Source: Limanda limanda (Eukaryota; Chordata; Actinopteri; Pleuronectiformes; Pleuronectidae). Taken from it: a stretch of DNA of 64,000 nucleotides. Made by a program: the position numbers and the translations under genes. Positions within the stretch are counted from its first letter, which is position 1. Each line of letters begins with the position of its first letter. This document shows positions 22,729-36,290 of the stretch, one piece after another. The notes under the pieces were generated by a model that did not search any database, was not told the DNA's origin, and worked only from the letters and a program-made list of their open reading frames with translations. The stretch spans positions 14,046,618 to 14,110,617 of the forward strand of contig NC_083639.1 of the NCBI RefSeq assembly GCF_963576545.1. The letters run 5' to 3'.

Positions 22729-25700
22729 TTGTCCTTGAGCAAATCAAAGCTGCACTAGACAAGACACTCAGGTGAAAACGCACCCCAATTATTGGTCGAT
22801 AACCCCCCCCCCCCCTCTAAAACCCAGTATTCACTCCACTTGTCTATGTTTTGATCTCCGACTTCTGTGGGATATATCTGGTAGCTTGATTTACACTGAA
22901 TTGTCATTCGATTACACTTTAATCATTCAGATTGATGTGGTCATGTTTAAAATTTCCATTCGAAATATGCTCAACCTGTATCATTGTGAATCAACTTACA
23001 GCAGGTTGATAGCTTGTGGAATGATGCTATGTATGAGAACATCCTTGATTGGTCAGTAGCCACAATACCCAAGCTAGATTGACAGGTCTATTAAGAGGCA
23101 AAATAATTGGTTCTTAAGCTGTTAAAGGCTCCAGTCCCCACCAGCAGATTTATTACTGAGCAGGTAGCTGACTGCAGAGCTTGTTCGCTGAGCAAAGCAT
23201 TTTTATTGAGACTACACCAAATCCAGTCAATTGAACTATGCTAAAATGTTTGGTAAGATGAATAATTTGCTAATTCTTTGTGTATGAACAATTATTTTTG
23301 CATAGTACCTCTTTTCATTAATATATAAATGTTCATTGGTGCAGCTTTCATTATTATTTTATTTAGTCAAGTTATTTGAGTATCACTCATTCAGTCATGA
23401 TTTTAAGTTTAGGGCAACATACAATAATTATCTTTTACAATTAGTAAGTCAAGGATAATTTGAGGCTGCCAATTATTTTTCAGTAGTATTGATGAAATTG
23501 TTGACTAGTTTTTTTGTTCCGTGTACTACACTGAGACCACAATTCCTCGCCAGTAAGTAATTCTTTCAGCTCCAGGAATGTGAGGAATCGAAACTTCATA
23601 GCAAAATGCAAAACCTTCCCCAACCTCAGTCAGTGTTTGAGTGTTAAGTCTTAAGAGAGATGGACTCGCAAACAGCTAAAAATGCTGCTGTGAGGATTTT
23701 TGCATAGCCATTCTTATCAGACACACAAAAAGAGGGAATTTAGTACTGAGAGTTTAACAACAGCATAATACATATTTTCTGGGTAATGACGACATTCAAA
23801 CTTTTGAGAAATTCAAACTCTTATCTCCCACTGCCACTTGGGAATACAGAATTGCAAATTAGGCTTGTGGAGTCCTCAAATGTACAAACGTCATATGTTG
23901 CTTCTGTAATTCCCCAACAAATAGGTTGCTGTGCAGAGATAAGGACCATTTTGCTATTTTGAGTTAGAGAAAGGATGTCTGTTTGAGATTCTATTACATT
24001 TGGGAAAATAATAATAAACCAAACATTGTTCTGCAACAAAAATGGGTGAAATACTTTACTATACAAGAGGGTGTTTTTGTAATTACATGGGTCATTCTGC
24101 TGTTTCGGGCCACTGCAAGCAAAAGCTCCTGCCAGAAATGTGAAGCAAAATGCCTTTATCCTAGGATTGCCATTTGTAAATGCAGTTTGCTGTGATTTGT
24201 TGAAAGAAGCACACAGTAGATATGACTGAAGTGAGGAAAAGTACTATGCTTTAAAATGTCAAAGACATCAACTGCAAGTGGACCACAAGCTCCATTTCCT
24301 GTGCGTGCGTTTGTGTGTTTGTGTGTGAAGGAGAAAAGAGAAAGGAGCTTATTGAAAGTGGGTAAGTGATCATTATTCACCCTCCACAGTAAAGGGTGTG
24401 CTGTTCTGCACCTTCACATTGCTTGTCAGTGTTATATTTTACAAGAATACATTTTTTAATATAGATGTGACAGACGTGAGGCACAAGATGGAGAGTCTTA
24501 TAAGTCTTATAAGGACTAAGATGAAATGGAATAGGTATAACCAGGAAAGTTGGGAACCTGGTTGTCGCATGCTGGAGAAGAAACTTTTTTAATTGGTCTA
24601 TGATGTTTTATTGATCATTTAATTTCATGTCAATAGTGGCAGTATTTATTGCACTTGTCCTCACTTGAACATATTGTCTGTTCCAATGAGTGTATTTATA
24701 GTTTTTTGTGCTATGTATGAAAAAATATTTGTTAAACAGCTGCAGCAGGTGAAATACATTTTTTTTTGTGGTTCTAGGCTCCTGCTGAGTACGAACTCAT
24801 TGCATTTCTCTGATCATAAATTTCAATGCAGTCAACAGGATTGAGTAGTTTTCACTGTGTGTTCTTGGTTGTGTTTTGTTTCAATAAGCTTGTCAGTTAG
24901 AGATAACATCTGGTATTGACAGTAATTCCATCAGCATTTACTGGAATCTTGTTCTGTCAATATCTTGTGTGACCTGCACGAAACACTTATTTATAACTTG
25001 ATATTTACACATTATCTGTATAAATGTCATAGGTTAATTTTATTCGAAACAGAACGCATTTTGCCAAAGGCGGGATAATAGGCATTTAACTGTTCAACAG
25101 ATTTAGAAGTTGGTACTAATACCATTGAAAATCCATGACTCTGTACCATGGTACATAGACACCCACACCTTCACCTTTTATAAAGTTTATGCACGTTTAC
25201 ATTTTTCTCACACTAGACAGTAATGACGGTAGCCTACTAACGTTATGATCTGAAGATAGACTGAATAGGGTCGTGCAGAGATTGTTAGGACAAATGTTAG
25301 CCACATAAAACAATAATCATTCATTGTTTAATATTTTTTAACATCTTGTAGAGTTTAAATGAGGTAAAATAATGTCACCTCCTTCACCCTGAACTCTGTT
25401 CACAGACCTGAATGTCTGAGGTGATTGGATAAGCTTGAAGAATTTCCTTCTTTTGTTCGTAGTCCTCTGAGACACCATTGGCAGACCTGAACTTGCCAAC
25501 GCTTTTCCATATGATTATGTTATTGTTACTTTGTCTCCCTTCCTTCTTCTGCTGGTCTTTGTGTTTGACGTCAGGCTCGAACACTTGCATGATTGTTATG
25601 CTGCTCTTGTCAGTTGTGGGAGAATCACATTCCCAATACAATGACTGCAGCACCCTCCTATGGTGCTGTATAAAAAAAAGGCACAATCACGTTTTTAGAA

Positions 25701-26269
25701 TTTTAGCATTTTATTAGTGCCAAGGTATTGGTTTCTGGAGATATCCCCTTGTAGTGACACCCTGCTGGTCACAAAAAGACTATCACAGACTTGAGGATAC
25801 AAATCACCTTGAGGATACCTTGCACCAGGACAACACGCAGACTCTTAAATGACTTTGGCTGGGAATATTAAACCTGAATATTCTTGCTCTGGGCCGAGAG
25901 GGTTGATCCACCTCACGTTGATTAAAATTCTAAATCTGTCATATGTATAGAATAATGTAATCACAATCTTACTTTGATTATAAGAAAGCTTTGATGAAGT
26001 TGTTAACATGCATAACAAAGGAGACTTTGACAGTTTTCACAATTTCATGCATGGATGAACATGAGCAGCTATAAAAACAAGGTGAAGACATTTGGGGAGG
26101 AGACGCACCTTGTTAAACCTATAATGAGCAGACTTATCTGCAGGATGCACCCTGCTAGGAACAGCAGGACAGCCTCTGGTTGTTTGTGTTGTTGTCCCTC
26201 ACCAGATGAAGCCAGGTCCATTATGGCATCCACACAAATATTCTGAGATGTCCTTCAGTGAAACTTGAT
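22729..26269. other. non-coding, nothing recognised
   Basis: More than 3.5 kb of unique AT-rich DNA. It contains a 13-base C run at 22803-22815, a small direct repeat AGTCTTATAAGTCTTATAAG (24493-24512), and a TGTGCGTGCG/TTTGTGTG patch at 24299-24327. A 100-codon minus-strand frame at 25384-25686 has no recognisable domain. Confidence 0.45.
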
Positions 26270-26860
26270 CCCTTCCCGCTTTCTATGTGGTAAATGTCCT
26301 GTCTAACCTGTAAACTTGCAAGACGGCAGAGGAAATGTTGCTTTTTTTGGTGCTTTAGCTATCGCAAGCTGCTTCCAGACTGTCTGAGCGAACCCATGTG
26401 AGAATACAGCAGGAACATTTCGGGACAATATACAGCAAATAAGGGTAAAATAAGAACGAAAAAGAGGTGCCATGTAGAAGATGCTGACAAAGATGTTAAC
26501 TTGAGCCGTATGAGAGGATTCCCTGCTGTGTTCACACATCAGATTCTCCTGGATTTCTACAGACTTTATACAAGGACGCCAGGAAGATGAAATCCATAGA
26601 AACTAGAGTGTCACACTCGACATTTGCGTTGACACATGCAACTCCTCCAGAGATAATACAGAGGAACCAGTCTGAAAGCAGCTTTGGAAAGACTTCAAGA
26701 TTCTAGAGCTTTTGATGATCAAGTCAAACAATGCTGTTGATGTACCATAGACAAGAACATGTGATTTCCGCACCAGAATTTAAACATTATGTCCTGCCTC
26801 CTGCATGCTCTACCCAGGCCCCTACCCTTGGTCTGAATGTTGTGTAGACAGCTGACCCAG
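26270..26860 (+). repeat. dispersed repeat family C, copy 1
   Basis: Several separated words align in order with 36291-36751: AATACAGCAGGAACATTTC (26403-26421) with AATGCAGCAGGAACATTTC; CATGTAGAAGATGCTGACAA (about 26471) with CATGTAGAAGACGTCAATGA; 'gctgttgatgtaccatagacaagaac' with 'ggtgttgatgtgctgtaaacaaaaac'; and GTCCTGCCTCCTGCATGCTC (26791-26810) with GTCCTGCCTCCTGCATGATC, then TACCCAGGCCC in both. Boundaries are approximate. No coding frame was recognised, so this may be a non-autonomous element. Confidence 0.65.
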
Positions 26861-29800
26861 ACAATCTACGTCCTTCATATGTGAGAGGCAATGTCTGGAG
26901 TTCATGTCTGAAAACAGATACAATCTCAATACATTCACATCCTAATTTCTTCAAAATGTGTTTCACAATTGAACGGCGTTAATGGATCTGGCAGGGCAAA
27001 TGTATAATGTCAGTTACCTGGCATCACTGAGATTCCTACCACAACTGCTGACATTTTCTTGCCTTCTGTTCCCCAGCTACTTAGCCCACAGCAAGAAGAA
27101 GAGCATGACTAAATGGCATTTATATTTGATCGAGTTTTGACCTATAAATCATACTTAATGTGCATAATTGTCAGCAGGTGTTGTGATGACCTTTATTCCA
27201 CCTCCTCCATTCATCAGTCCTGGAAGGATTTCCCAGAGATTTAATGTAATTATTTATTTAGCCATAAGTGGTTGGTTTTGCTGCAACTACAGTCAAATTG
27301 CAAAGTCAGTTGTGAGCTTTTTCAGTAATATTTAGCCATGTCCTGTTGCAGTCTATATCAGTATGATTTTTGTTAAATAAACCTAGCAATAATGTCAATG
27401 TTTTATTTTCTTCCACAAAGCATCAAAATGATCAAATCAATAGGGAATGAGTGATGGAGTCAGAAGTTGAGTGCAAAGAAATATCTTTTGTTTGCCAAAG
27501 TCATCAGACTCACCTCCATGGGTAAAACAAAAGTTTGAGTGTTTGTCCTTTACAATATGTATTTGCTTGTGTTTGCATTGGAACACATTGCAAGTCAAAG
27601 GTTGAAGTTCTTTCATTAGCAACAGACTAATTAACTCTGGACATTATTGATCAAATACATTGGGAATTCTCATCATACTTCATGACTTTAATTTTGGCTC
27701 ACCTCATGAACTCTCCATTGACTCTGTTTTATATTTTTAATCAAGTTTCCAAACTGTATTAACTTCCTCAGCATCTACTACTGCCTCTGAGAAACAGCTC
27801 TTGTAGAGTTTTCACTTTTATTTAAATGGACTGAAACAAATACTTGGTTATGAAAAGCTACCAATAGATTTTTGGGTCAGTTTTTCGGTTAATTGACTTG
27901 TAGGTCTAGTCCGGTTCTGTTAGTTTTACATCTAGTTTTTTTTTCTGTAACTAAGACTTGTAAGTGTGCAAGTCCTTTATTTGACTTTAATCAAGCAGCA
28001 AACTTGCACCTGAGTGGCAGAGTCAAAACAGATGACTGCACTTCCTGGTTTCTCCAAGGTATACAATGTTTTATATATTATTTATGCATCACAAAATTGT
28101 ATTTTTAATTTGGGTTTAAAGAGATCCATTTTAGGAAATTCATGATGATAATGATAAATTAATGTTTAATGATGATGTAGATCAGATTTTACATTAATTT
28201 CCCCAAAATATAAAAGAATACTTAAATAGCCTCTAACATGTCTAATTTCCTTTTAACATTGATTGCTTCTGTTGGGACATTGCTATGATTTGCTTTCCAA
28301 ACAATTGATTTAAACATTACTATTATCCCTTCTTTAGGTTCATTGGTGCTATGCATTTTACAATAGTTTGAAGCTATATGTAGAAATAACTTAATGATGC
28401 TAATTCAAAGATCCAAACTGTATTTTAAAATACGAATTAAACATTAATGAATGAAAACATGAATTATTTTATTAACAAAGAGTCATTCATAATATTGTTT
28501 AATTAATCTTCTTATATGTGCATAAAACAGTGGCTTTCCGGACCATTGTTTAATTTTCAAGAAAAAAACTGATTGGCATATCCAAATCTCTCTTAACCAA
28601 TGGGACAGTGGTTTCATTTAAAAATCTCGGGTCCATGTCAGCTTACCCTTCCAAGGAACATCCCAAAATGTGAGCTGATGGTATATAATACAACACACAC
28701 AAACACACTCCCTAATACTTTATTTATTTATATTTTCATTGCTTATGGATGCAGAAAGAGGGGTGCAGAGGGAGCTAGAGAGGTGGCGGGGAACCATGTT
28801 TTTGAACAGGTTGGCGATGATCACAGAGTCTGGGGGGCCAGTGTAAATGACTTATTCATGGACCCTTCTGGCCCCTCTCAACCCCTGGGACTAAACCAAA
28901 CAGATGCAAGAGGGAGAGAGAAAGAGAGAGAGAGATGGAGAGGGAAGGGGAGGAGGGGAAGATGCAAGGGAGGAGGAGGAGTGATATGGGACAGAGAAGA
29001 GAAACTGAGTGTGTGCACAGAGGTGGAAGGATGCAGAATGGGAGGGAGGATGAGCTTTGCATAAAAAGACAAACACAAAAGCAAGATAAAAAGGGGGGAA
29101 ATGGGGTGTAGAGAGGAACAGACGGAGAGAATACCCTCATTGGTGAATACGGCCTAACCTTGGAATCAATCCTGGGACGCAGTGAAAGGTGCTGCAGGAG
29201 GACTAACTGGCTGAGCAGGCGACTATTGGCCTGGATCACCAAGCTCATCTCCATCCCCATCTCCATCTGCGTCCAAAAGAAGAACCTGGGACATTATTAA
29301 GACTTTGTAAGGAAGTAAGATAAGATGCCCTCCCCATTTACTCCGTCTGCAGATGTGTAATAGTTCACGGCAACAAAGTGTATGTTAGAACTGATCAAAT
29401 AGGCAGTAAATGGACCACATCACCACATGTACAACAATCTTTGAGTAATCCAAATGACATGGAAGAACAATTAGCAGTAAAATGCTTTCTAATGGCCCAC
29501 TTGACTAAGCTGCAGTTCATGTAGTTCACAGCCACATACGGATGCTCTATTTCAAAGATGAGCGCTGACAATTAATGTGTCTGATCAACACCGTCTTGCC
29601 GTCGCATCATTAAAACATAACCAAAAATAGGTGCTACTCATCTCGAGACTTTCATACTGGCTACACTAAGAAATGGAAGCATTTGAAATATTGATCAAAA
29701 CTTTGTTTGAAACAAGGAAGAAGGGAGAAAAATGAATCTGTCTTATTAGAAAAAAAACACAGATGAGATTTTCAGAGCCCAGTTGATTTCTCACCTCTCC

Positions 29801-30608
29801 ATAGAATTGGAGACCCTGTGATGTTTTTGCACTTTTTGTTCAAAAGCTTGTTTACATGTCTCCAATTCCACAAGACCTGAGGTTGTTTATCTAAGCCATC
29901 GGAAATCTCAGTCTGAATCAGAGTTGTGTTCAAAGATAAGATAAGGGCTCTGCAAATCCTTCTTAACCCGCCAGCGACACACTTCACAGCAATTTACAAT
30001 GCGTTTTGTGTTTCTGGGTAGAAAAAAGAAAGTTGCAGCCTTGTCTTGATAGACTGGCAGATATCCACAAAGAGTTGTGGGTCTTTGTTTTTCACTGAAA
30101 CATCAGACATTAAGATTTTTGAAGCAAGTGGCAAAATTTAGAACTCCTGAGATCTTTTTTGAGCGATTGAAGATGTCAGATGAAATGTTACTGGCTTTGG
30201 CTCGAAACTTGCCCCAGCATCTGCATAATTTTAGGTTGATGTTGCCCCATTTTGCAAACACCTATTTTTGATCTGGATTTGAATCTAATATGATTGTTTG
30301 TTGGAGACTACTCCTTCCTTTTGGCAGTTTTGGGCTCCTGTATGTTTCAGTGTGGAATGTCGACTGGTTTTTAAATGACTGTAAATTGTGCTGCAGTTAA
30401 AGATATAGGACTATAAGACTTTTCATTGGTAATTACTTAAACGCCTCCTGTAGTACTTATGCTCTCTCTTTTTCTCTCTGTCTCCCTACAAACACCCTGC
30501 TCCCAGAACACTACTATTGTATGTCTTACTAAAATATGAACTTAAGCTTATGCGTAGATGCTGAGTGAGTGAGGGGTGAAAACACAGTCTACCCAAACGC
30601 CTCCTCAC
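26861..30608. other. non-coding, nothing recognised
   Basis: Unique AT-rich DNA. 27830-27930 contains wording (GGACTGAAACAAATACTTGG, 'tttttcggttaattgac') like the tail of a fish repeat, too short to name. 28900-29135 is purine-rich (GAGAGAGAAAGAGAGAGAGA at 28911-28930) and generates false frames on both strands. Confidence 0.45.
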
Positions 30609-30809
30609 CTCCACATCACTGCAGCCACTTTGATGCAAATCCTTTAAGACCTGGCGGGTAAACTCTGCATCGCCATGGCAAAGCAGACTGGGAGAAATCC
30701 ATTTTTCATAGAGCAGCATTGCTGGTTGGGCTACTGAGAGTGCAAAACATGTGATACCAAGAGGAAGGAGAGCCAAGAGAAAACCAAACGCACTCAAACA
30801 GCCAGAAGT
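30609..30809 (-). CDS. possible orphan exon, 67 codons, unidentified
   Basis: On the minus strand a polypyrimidine stretch ending CTGTGAG abuts an open 201-base segment that ends GATGTGGAG followed by GTGAGG, a good splice donor. The segment is exactly 67 codons with phase 0 at both borders. Its translation starts with a hydrophobic stretch of about 25 residues (FGFLLALLPLGITCFALSV) that could be a signal or membrane segment, followed by a polar part with four Cys, including 'SLLCHGDAEFTRQVLKDLHQ'. I do not recognise the family. The frame stays open beyond the donor for about 40 codons, as it would in random sequence. No partner exon was found within the window, and no ATG begins the frame; the first Met is at residue 31. 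It may well be chance. Confidence 0.18.
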
Positions 30810-33478
30810 CTCACAGAAAAAAAAGCAAGGCTTGAAAAGATTGTACTTCCCACTGTTTTAGTCTTGTCGGTCGGCCTGTTTGGCTCAATGTACTGTATGT
30901 TGCTGCTGATAAGAAAAGAAGAGTGGGCAGCAGGCACCAGTTATGTACATGGATACGCTCACATTCAAGCATCCACACATGTAAGTGACATGCATACATG
31001 GAGACACAAACTGGTATGCAGTGTCGCTATTACATGACTTCAAATCTGTTAAACCAACAGTATGAAGCTGTTGAAAGGAGGAAATTTGCCAAGGTTAGTG
31101 GAAGACCTCGACAGAAGAGGAAACGATCGTCATGTTGACATTGTGGTATCGCACCTCTTGGCAAGAAAGCAAATCAACATTCTTCAAAATATTTTTTTCA
31201 CTTTGGAAAAATCATGTGTATTTATGTCTGTAGTCAGATGCAGTGAGAGGGTCATCAAACCATGGAATGTCTGGTTTTCAGTATCAAAAAATGTATCCAC
31301 TTGTACTCTCTTCAAAACGTTTTTTTTAGGAGTTAAGATTAACACGTGTAACTATAAGAGAAAAATTGAAGTTAATGTTTTAGTTTCTGTTCATTTTTCA
31401 CAGAATAGATTAATTCCGTGGCAATAGTGCTGGTGCATCTGTGCATGGACGTAGTTCACTCTCATGTGCTTCAGAGCTTGAGTGATCAGTTCACAGACTA
31501 GTGAGTGAAAAAGAAGTTCTTGCGTGTGAGGGAACTGCATTATGCCACTTGCAGGTTTTATTATGAGGCCTGGTTGTCTGCCTGGATGGTAAAAATAGAT
31601 GATGCGATATCCTATGAAACCTCTTATGTTATTGTGATATTTTTTCTGCTTCATTATGCAACTTTGAAGGGGCAAATTAAAAATCATCAGTTTAGATAAT
31701 TGAAGGTCGTTTCAATTTTATTTCTCTTTAATGTGGGTACTTCTTTGATTGTTTTCAGTTTTGCTTGTTTCAGTTTACAAACACTTTAAACAAAAAATAA
31801 ATGTAAAATATTACTTACTGTAGAACCTCAGGGGGGCCAACAATGTGTATTCTTACCTCTGAGTAACAGGAAAAATATCAGTGGCGTGTTCATTATCTAT
31901 TCATATATAAATAATGTATCTATGTATTTATTTACATTCATAACACGCCTTCCACTAGTTCACAAACACTGATTTATCCCAAACACACACACAACCCTTT
32001 TAAAACACACACACCACTGTAGCTGTTAACACCTGCTTATATACACATTAGTTTTGCATGGGTACCTGTGCAATGACTATAATCCATCATGGGCTGTGCC
32101 ACACCAGTATCACAGCGGAGCTCCAACACAGGCCTGCTGATGTTGGGCACACTGCCAGGGCCAGTGGAGGCAGAGACGATCCTCACAACCCCTTCCTCCC
32201 CCTCACTGCCTCACAAGCGCTGCCTCCTCCCTGCTCTGTCATACACACAATCAGACATACACACACAGGTAGATGCAAATCACACACAAGCACGAGCATG
32301 AATGCCTTCACACACAAACGGACCGACTGTCACAGATGCGCCTCTATTATTCATTGTTAGTTTACCCTGTAACAACACAACACTTTCTGCTATAAATTAG
32401 CTGAGATTACTTGGAGCCATTTTGACTCCATGAGCTGCCAAACAGCATAATTGTATCAGGCAACTCAATACATCAAAAGCTCTTTGGGCAAATTTTAAAT
32501 TGATGCTGTGATGGAGCAGAGAGTAAAGATGATATTTCCTTTTCATCCTTTTGTTTCTTGTACATAACAATTGATTTTACCTGGTTTTGTGACAATAATA
32601 GGATGAGGCAGATCCAAATCAATATATGCATCAATATGTATATGTATAAGAAAAGGGTTGCATTCTTCACTCACACGTGTCTCATTGTTATCCGGATTAC
32701 ATGACAGCATGCATGATATTAATTGTTAAATCATTTTAACAATCAAACAGGATGAGGAAGATGTTATACGCGTTTATGGAGAAACTGCAGTAGACAATAA
32801 AGAGGCTTCCTTCCATTCCTCATACATTTTCCTACATAAAAGTCTGGAACACAAATACCATCTGATGCATAGATCAAGTGCTGGCCTCCGCTCAGAGTGT
32901 ATTCACACTGAAATCAAAAGGCGAGTAAAAATTTAATTGGTCTCCGCGCTCTCACTCTTTTCTCTTTCTCACCATCTCCGCATTTCTTTCTCTCTTCCCT
33001 TGACATGCATGTGAACACAGTGACACTCAACTAAATTTGTATTGCCACCCACCAGCAAACTGGCATCACCTCTTCTCATGCATACTCACACATGCATACT
33101 CACTTCTGTCACCATCATTTGTATGCAAAGTGGATGGCTGTGATGGGTTGCTATGGTTGCTGTTACCAGGTTATGTGACAAGAAGCAGCAAGTTGCCTTG
33201 CTTCTTATTTGAGCCAACGTGTCAGTGTGGAGAAATATAGAGCTGGAGAGGCAGTAACACAAGACAGGTGGGCACACACAATGGCAGCAGGAACATCAGG
33301 AATGGAGACAAAGCCACACACATATAAACAGGATGTACAGTGATGGACACTTTGTTAAAACCACCTAAAAACATCAGTTTAACTGCAGTTAAAATGTGCA
33401 CATTTTTGGTTAGTGTTGAAAAGCCATGTAGGATATGACCACAAAGCCATGAAGTTAACAATATGTAGCTCCTCTGAA
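30810..33478. other. non-coding, nothing recognised
   Basis: Unique DNA. Frames of 60-121 codons show no domain. Short CA-rich patches occur at 31983-32012 and 32250-32285. The part 31066-31180 has a coding-like frame ('GNLPRLVEDLDRRGNDRHVD') that may be a fragment of a mobile element, but I cannot name it. Confidence 0.45.
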
Positions 33479-33479
33479 A

Positions 33480-33499
33480 ACACACACACACACACACAC
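33480..33499. repeat. (CA)n microsatellite
   Basis: Perfect AC/CA run of 20 bases. Confidence 0.9.
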
Positions 33500-36149
33500 G
33501 GTACTGTTGAGAGTGGAGGAAAACATTTGATAGCCAGCCAGCATGAAGGGCTCAGCTCTGTAATTGCCTCCATGAGATCGTTAGCATGTGTGTTTGTGTT
33601 TGTGGGATGCTCTGTGTTAGTTTGTGTGAGCATGTCTGGGGTAGATAACACTGACAGCTTAAGGTCATGAAAAAGGGAAGGGCACATCTGAAGACAGCGT
33701 TATCTTTGATCTCAACACCAGGGATGTGTGACGGAGTGTATGAACCGGTGTCTTCCGTACTTAGGGGAGATGGCAGAGTCGGTGTTCTGTGTGCGGGGGG
33801 TATGTTTATGTCATTTAACATGCGTGTGTTTCCATGCTTAATAAATGAACAGGGTTTATAGGTTCGATATTTGGGAGTGCCTAAGAGAGAGAGGTTTTTT
33901 GTCAAGCTTTTGTAAGATTCCTGTGTGAAAGTGCATAAAGACGCTCAGATGTCCCGACGTGGGACAGACAAAGCCTACAAGGTGAAGTCACAAGGTTACA
34001 GGTTCCCATTGATGTCAGACAATATCTCCTCTTAATTACCTACTGTACTTATCATTTATTGCTATGATTCGGCTTGCCCAGGTTAACTCACACTATCAAA
34101 TCTCTTTGAACAGATCATGAAAAGGGCTCGAAGTCTTTGTTAGCATTTGAAGCGGCTCTCGATAATACATTAGGACATCTATACATGCGGTAATCACCAA
34201 ATACCAATCAGAACCTGTGGATTGGTGTGGATAATGGAAGGCAATCAACATGGTGTCTCTGGACAGTCTCCTAATAGAGTGTTTGACTAATTGACTGAAT
34301 CTATCCGTGAACTGTCTTGGCCCTCTCAGCTTCTCCGTCACTCCTTAATTGGCTATTGTTCTGTTATTACCAGTTCTCCAGGGCAGAACCATCTGCCGGC
34401 TCCAACAGGTGAGCTTTGAGAGGCTTGTGTGTGTCGGTTCACATCTGTCTTTAAGTCTGCGTATCTTTATCATAGGCTTTGGCACAGTTATGTCTGTTTA
34501 TTTCTATTAACTATACCTCTGAAAGGCTGTGTTTGTGACATCAAACGCAGATATTTTTCTGAACCAGTGCATTTTCCCGTTTCCTCTCGACATGAGAAAA
34601 AAGGCAGGTGCGACTAAAGGAAGGAAGGAAGGAGCTGCAGAAGGAGGAGAGGGACCTGTATCATTCATCAGCAGTGCAACAGTGCATGAACTGTGCTGGC
34701 TAGAGTATTATTTTAACGCTCCCTCTCATTTAGCATATTATCTCCTTATCTATGCGCATCATTGTGGTGAATGTAGCCTGTGTGATGAATGGCCTTTTTG
34801 ATTAAGGATGCACGGTTCCTTTTGTTTAACATGTGGAGCTAGCCTTGTGTGTGCTGCTGCACTCCAGCTTCTATTACCTCAGGACATTAATGTATAGGAA
34901 TAGTGAAATCTTTAACCTCATGGAGCAATTTCTGTATTTAGAGTTTGCTTATTCAAAATGACTTACAGCCTTAATTAGGCTGAAACTTAACGCGCACCTT
35001 AAACGGTCCTGTTTAGCCGACAGTTTATTAAATCTCTGTTTCGGGGAAATGTATTTAGCCACCTGGTCTTGGTTAGCAATTACCAGTGCTACATTCTTAA
35101 TGATGGTTGAAACTACAAGAGATGAAAAGTGCTGCTTAGTTGGAAAGATTAAACGGGAACAAAATTAATCAGAATGATATAAGTGTCTGGATCCAGTAAA
35201 ATCCTCTTGTATTGGCAGCCATATTGGTGCCACATGTTCTCTCTGCGTCAACAGGAAATGCCTGAGCTGCCTGCATCTCCAACATCCTGTGCTTTGTAGT
35301 CTCTAATGAAACTGTCTCCGATCTTTTATTCAACTTCAGCTCCACATGATGAAAGTTCATAGGAATGCCCCTGTAACTACTCTCACCCCCCACTCTCCAC
35401 TTTAATGTTTTCTTGAGCTTATGCAACACTGCTCTGTGTTGTATTAACTGAGAGGAGATGAAAAGAATCTGTGTATAATATAAGTAATGTTTATGCTGAG
35501 GCAGAGAAATTAACGTTGTGCTGAAACACCCCTCATCAACTGACTTCACATAAAGGGGTGCAGAGAGTTGATGCAACAAAAGATATGTTTGTTGTTGCAA
35601 AAACTCTGAACACTATAACTGCAGTATGTTAATAACTGTGGTACAATGTCTCTGGAAACATAATTTGTACGCTTAATATTTCCTGTCTCCTAGGTGTGAA
35701 TAGAAAGACAAGCATTCAGTTTGTGGCAAATACAGTAAAGCTTTATCTGTGTTCCCATTAGTCCTCGAGGAACCTGTTTCCAAAGTGAAACGTGTCACAA
35801 TTTTTTTTCTAAACTAAGGTTAAAGTATGGTTAAATGGAATAGCGTACAGCTATAACACAGTTTTGACTTTGTGTGACAGGAGTTGACAGAACCCCAGAG
35901 AGATATCGCCTGACTCTGCAGTTATCCTCAGTTCTCGCTTTATTGCAACTTTCAATTCTTTTTTATATATATTTTTACAGTAGGTAGCTTTACTGTTGTC
36001 ATTCTCTGTCTCTGCTCTTTCTAACTTCAACATGAATGCTTACGTGCCTTTTCTACTTGTTGGTAAATTTACTCCGTCTGTCTTTTTAGGTGTTTAGCTG
36101 TTTCCAGTCAAGCTCTTGTAATAATCTCTGTGTTGGAACATTATGATCC
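33500..36149. other. non-coding, nothing recognised
   Basis: Unique DNA with a short (AAGG)n patch at about 34617-34632. A 143-codon minus-strand frame at 35169-35600 has no recognisable domain. 34970-35160 is repeat-free and mixed, and could be constrained, but I see no specific motif. Confidence 0.45.
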
Positions 36150-36290
36150 ATTCATCCATCATATAAACCACTGATCCTTGGAGGGTCGCGGGGAGCCAAT
36201 CCCAGCTGACATGAGGGATGGGTTACACCCTGGACAGGTCGCCAGTCCATAACAGGACGGGGTAAAACAAACATTCACACTCACTGAAGT
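36150..36290 (+). mobile_element. LINE-type 3' tail, left part (interrupted)
   Basis: Landmarks ATCCATTCATCCATCATATA (about 36147), CTGATCCTTGGAGGGTCGCG (36171-36190), 'gccaatcccagctgacat', ACACCCTGGACAGGTCGCCA (36225-36244) and 'ttcacactcact' follow the order of a very abundant teleost repeat ('ccgcttatcctttgagggtcgcgggggctggagcctatcccagctgacattgggcg...ggtacaccctggacaggtcgccagtccat'), which I believe to be a LINE tail. It stops at about 36290 and resumes at about 36752. A reverse-oriented copy lies at 42645-42880. Confidence 0.7.

Noticed and set aside
28600..29266. 154-codon plus-strand and 136-codon minus-strand frames over the same DNA
   Set aside because: Both open because of the GA-rich stretch at 28900-29135; neither shows a domain.
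30633..30640. Additional octamer ATGCAAAT matches (also 18811-18818 and 32273-32280)
   Set aside because: An 8-base word is expected a few times in a window of this size and composition; no composite context.
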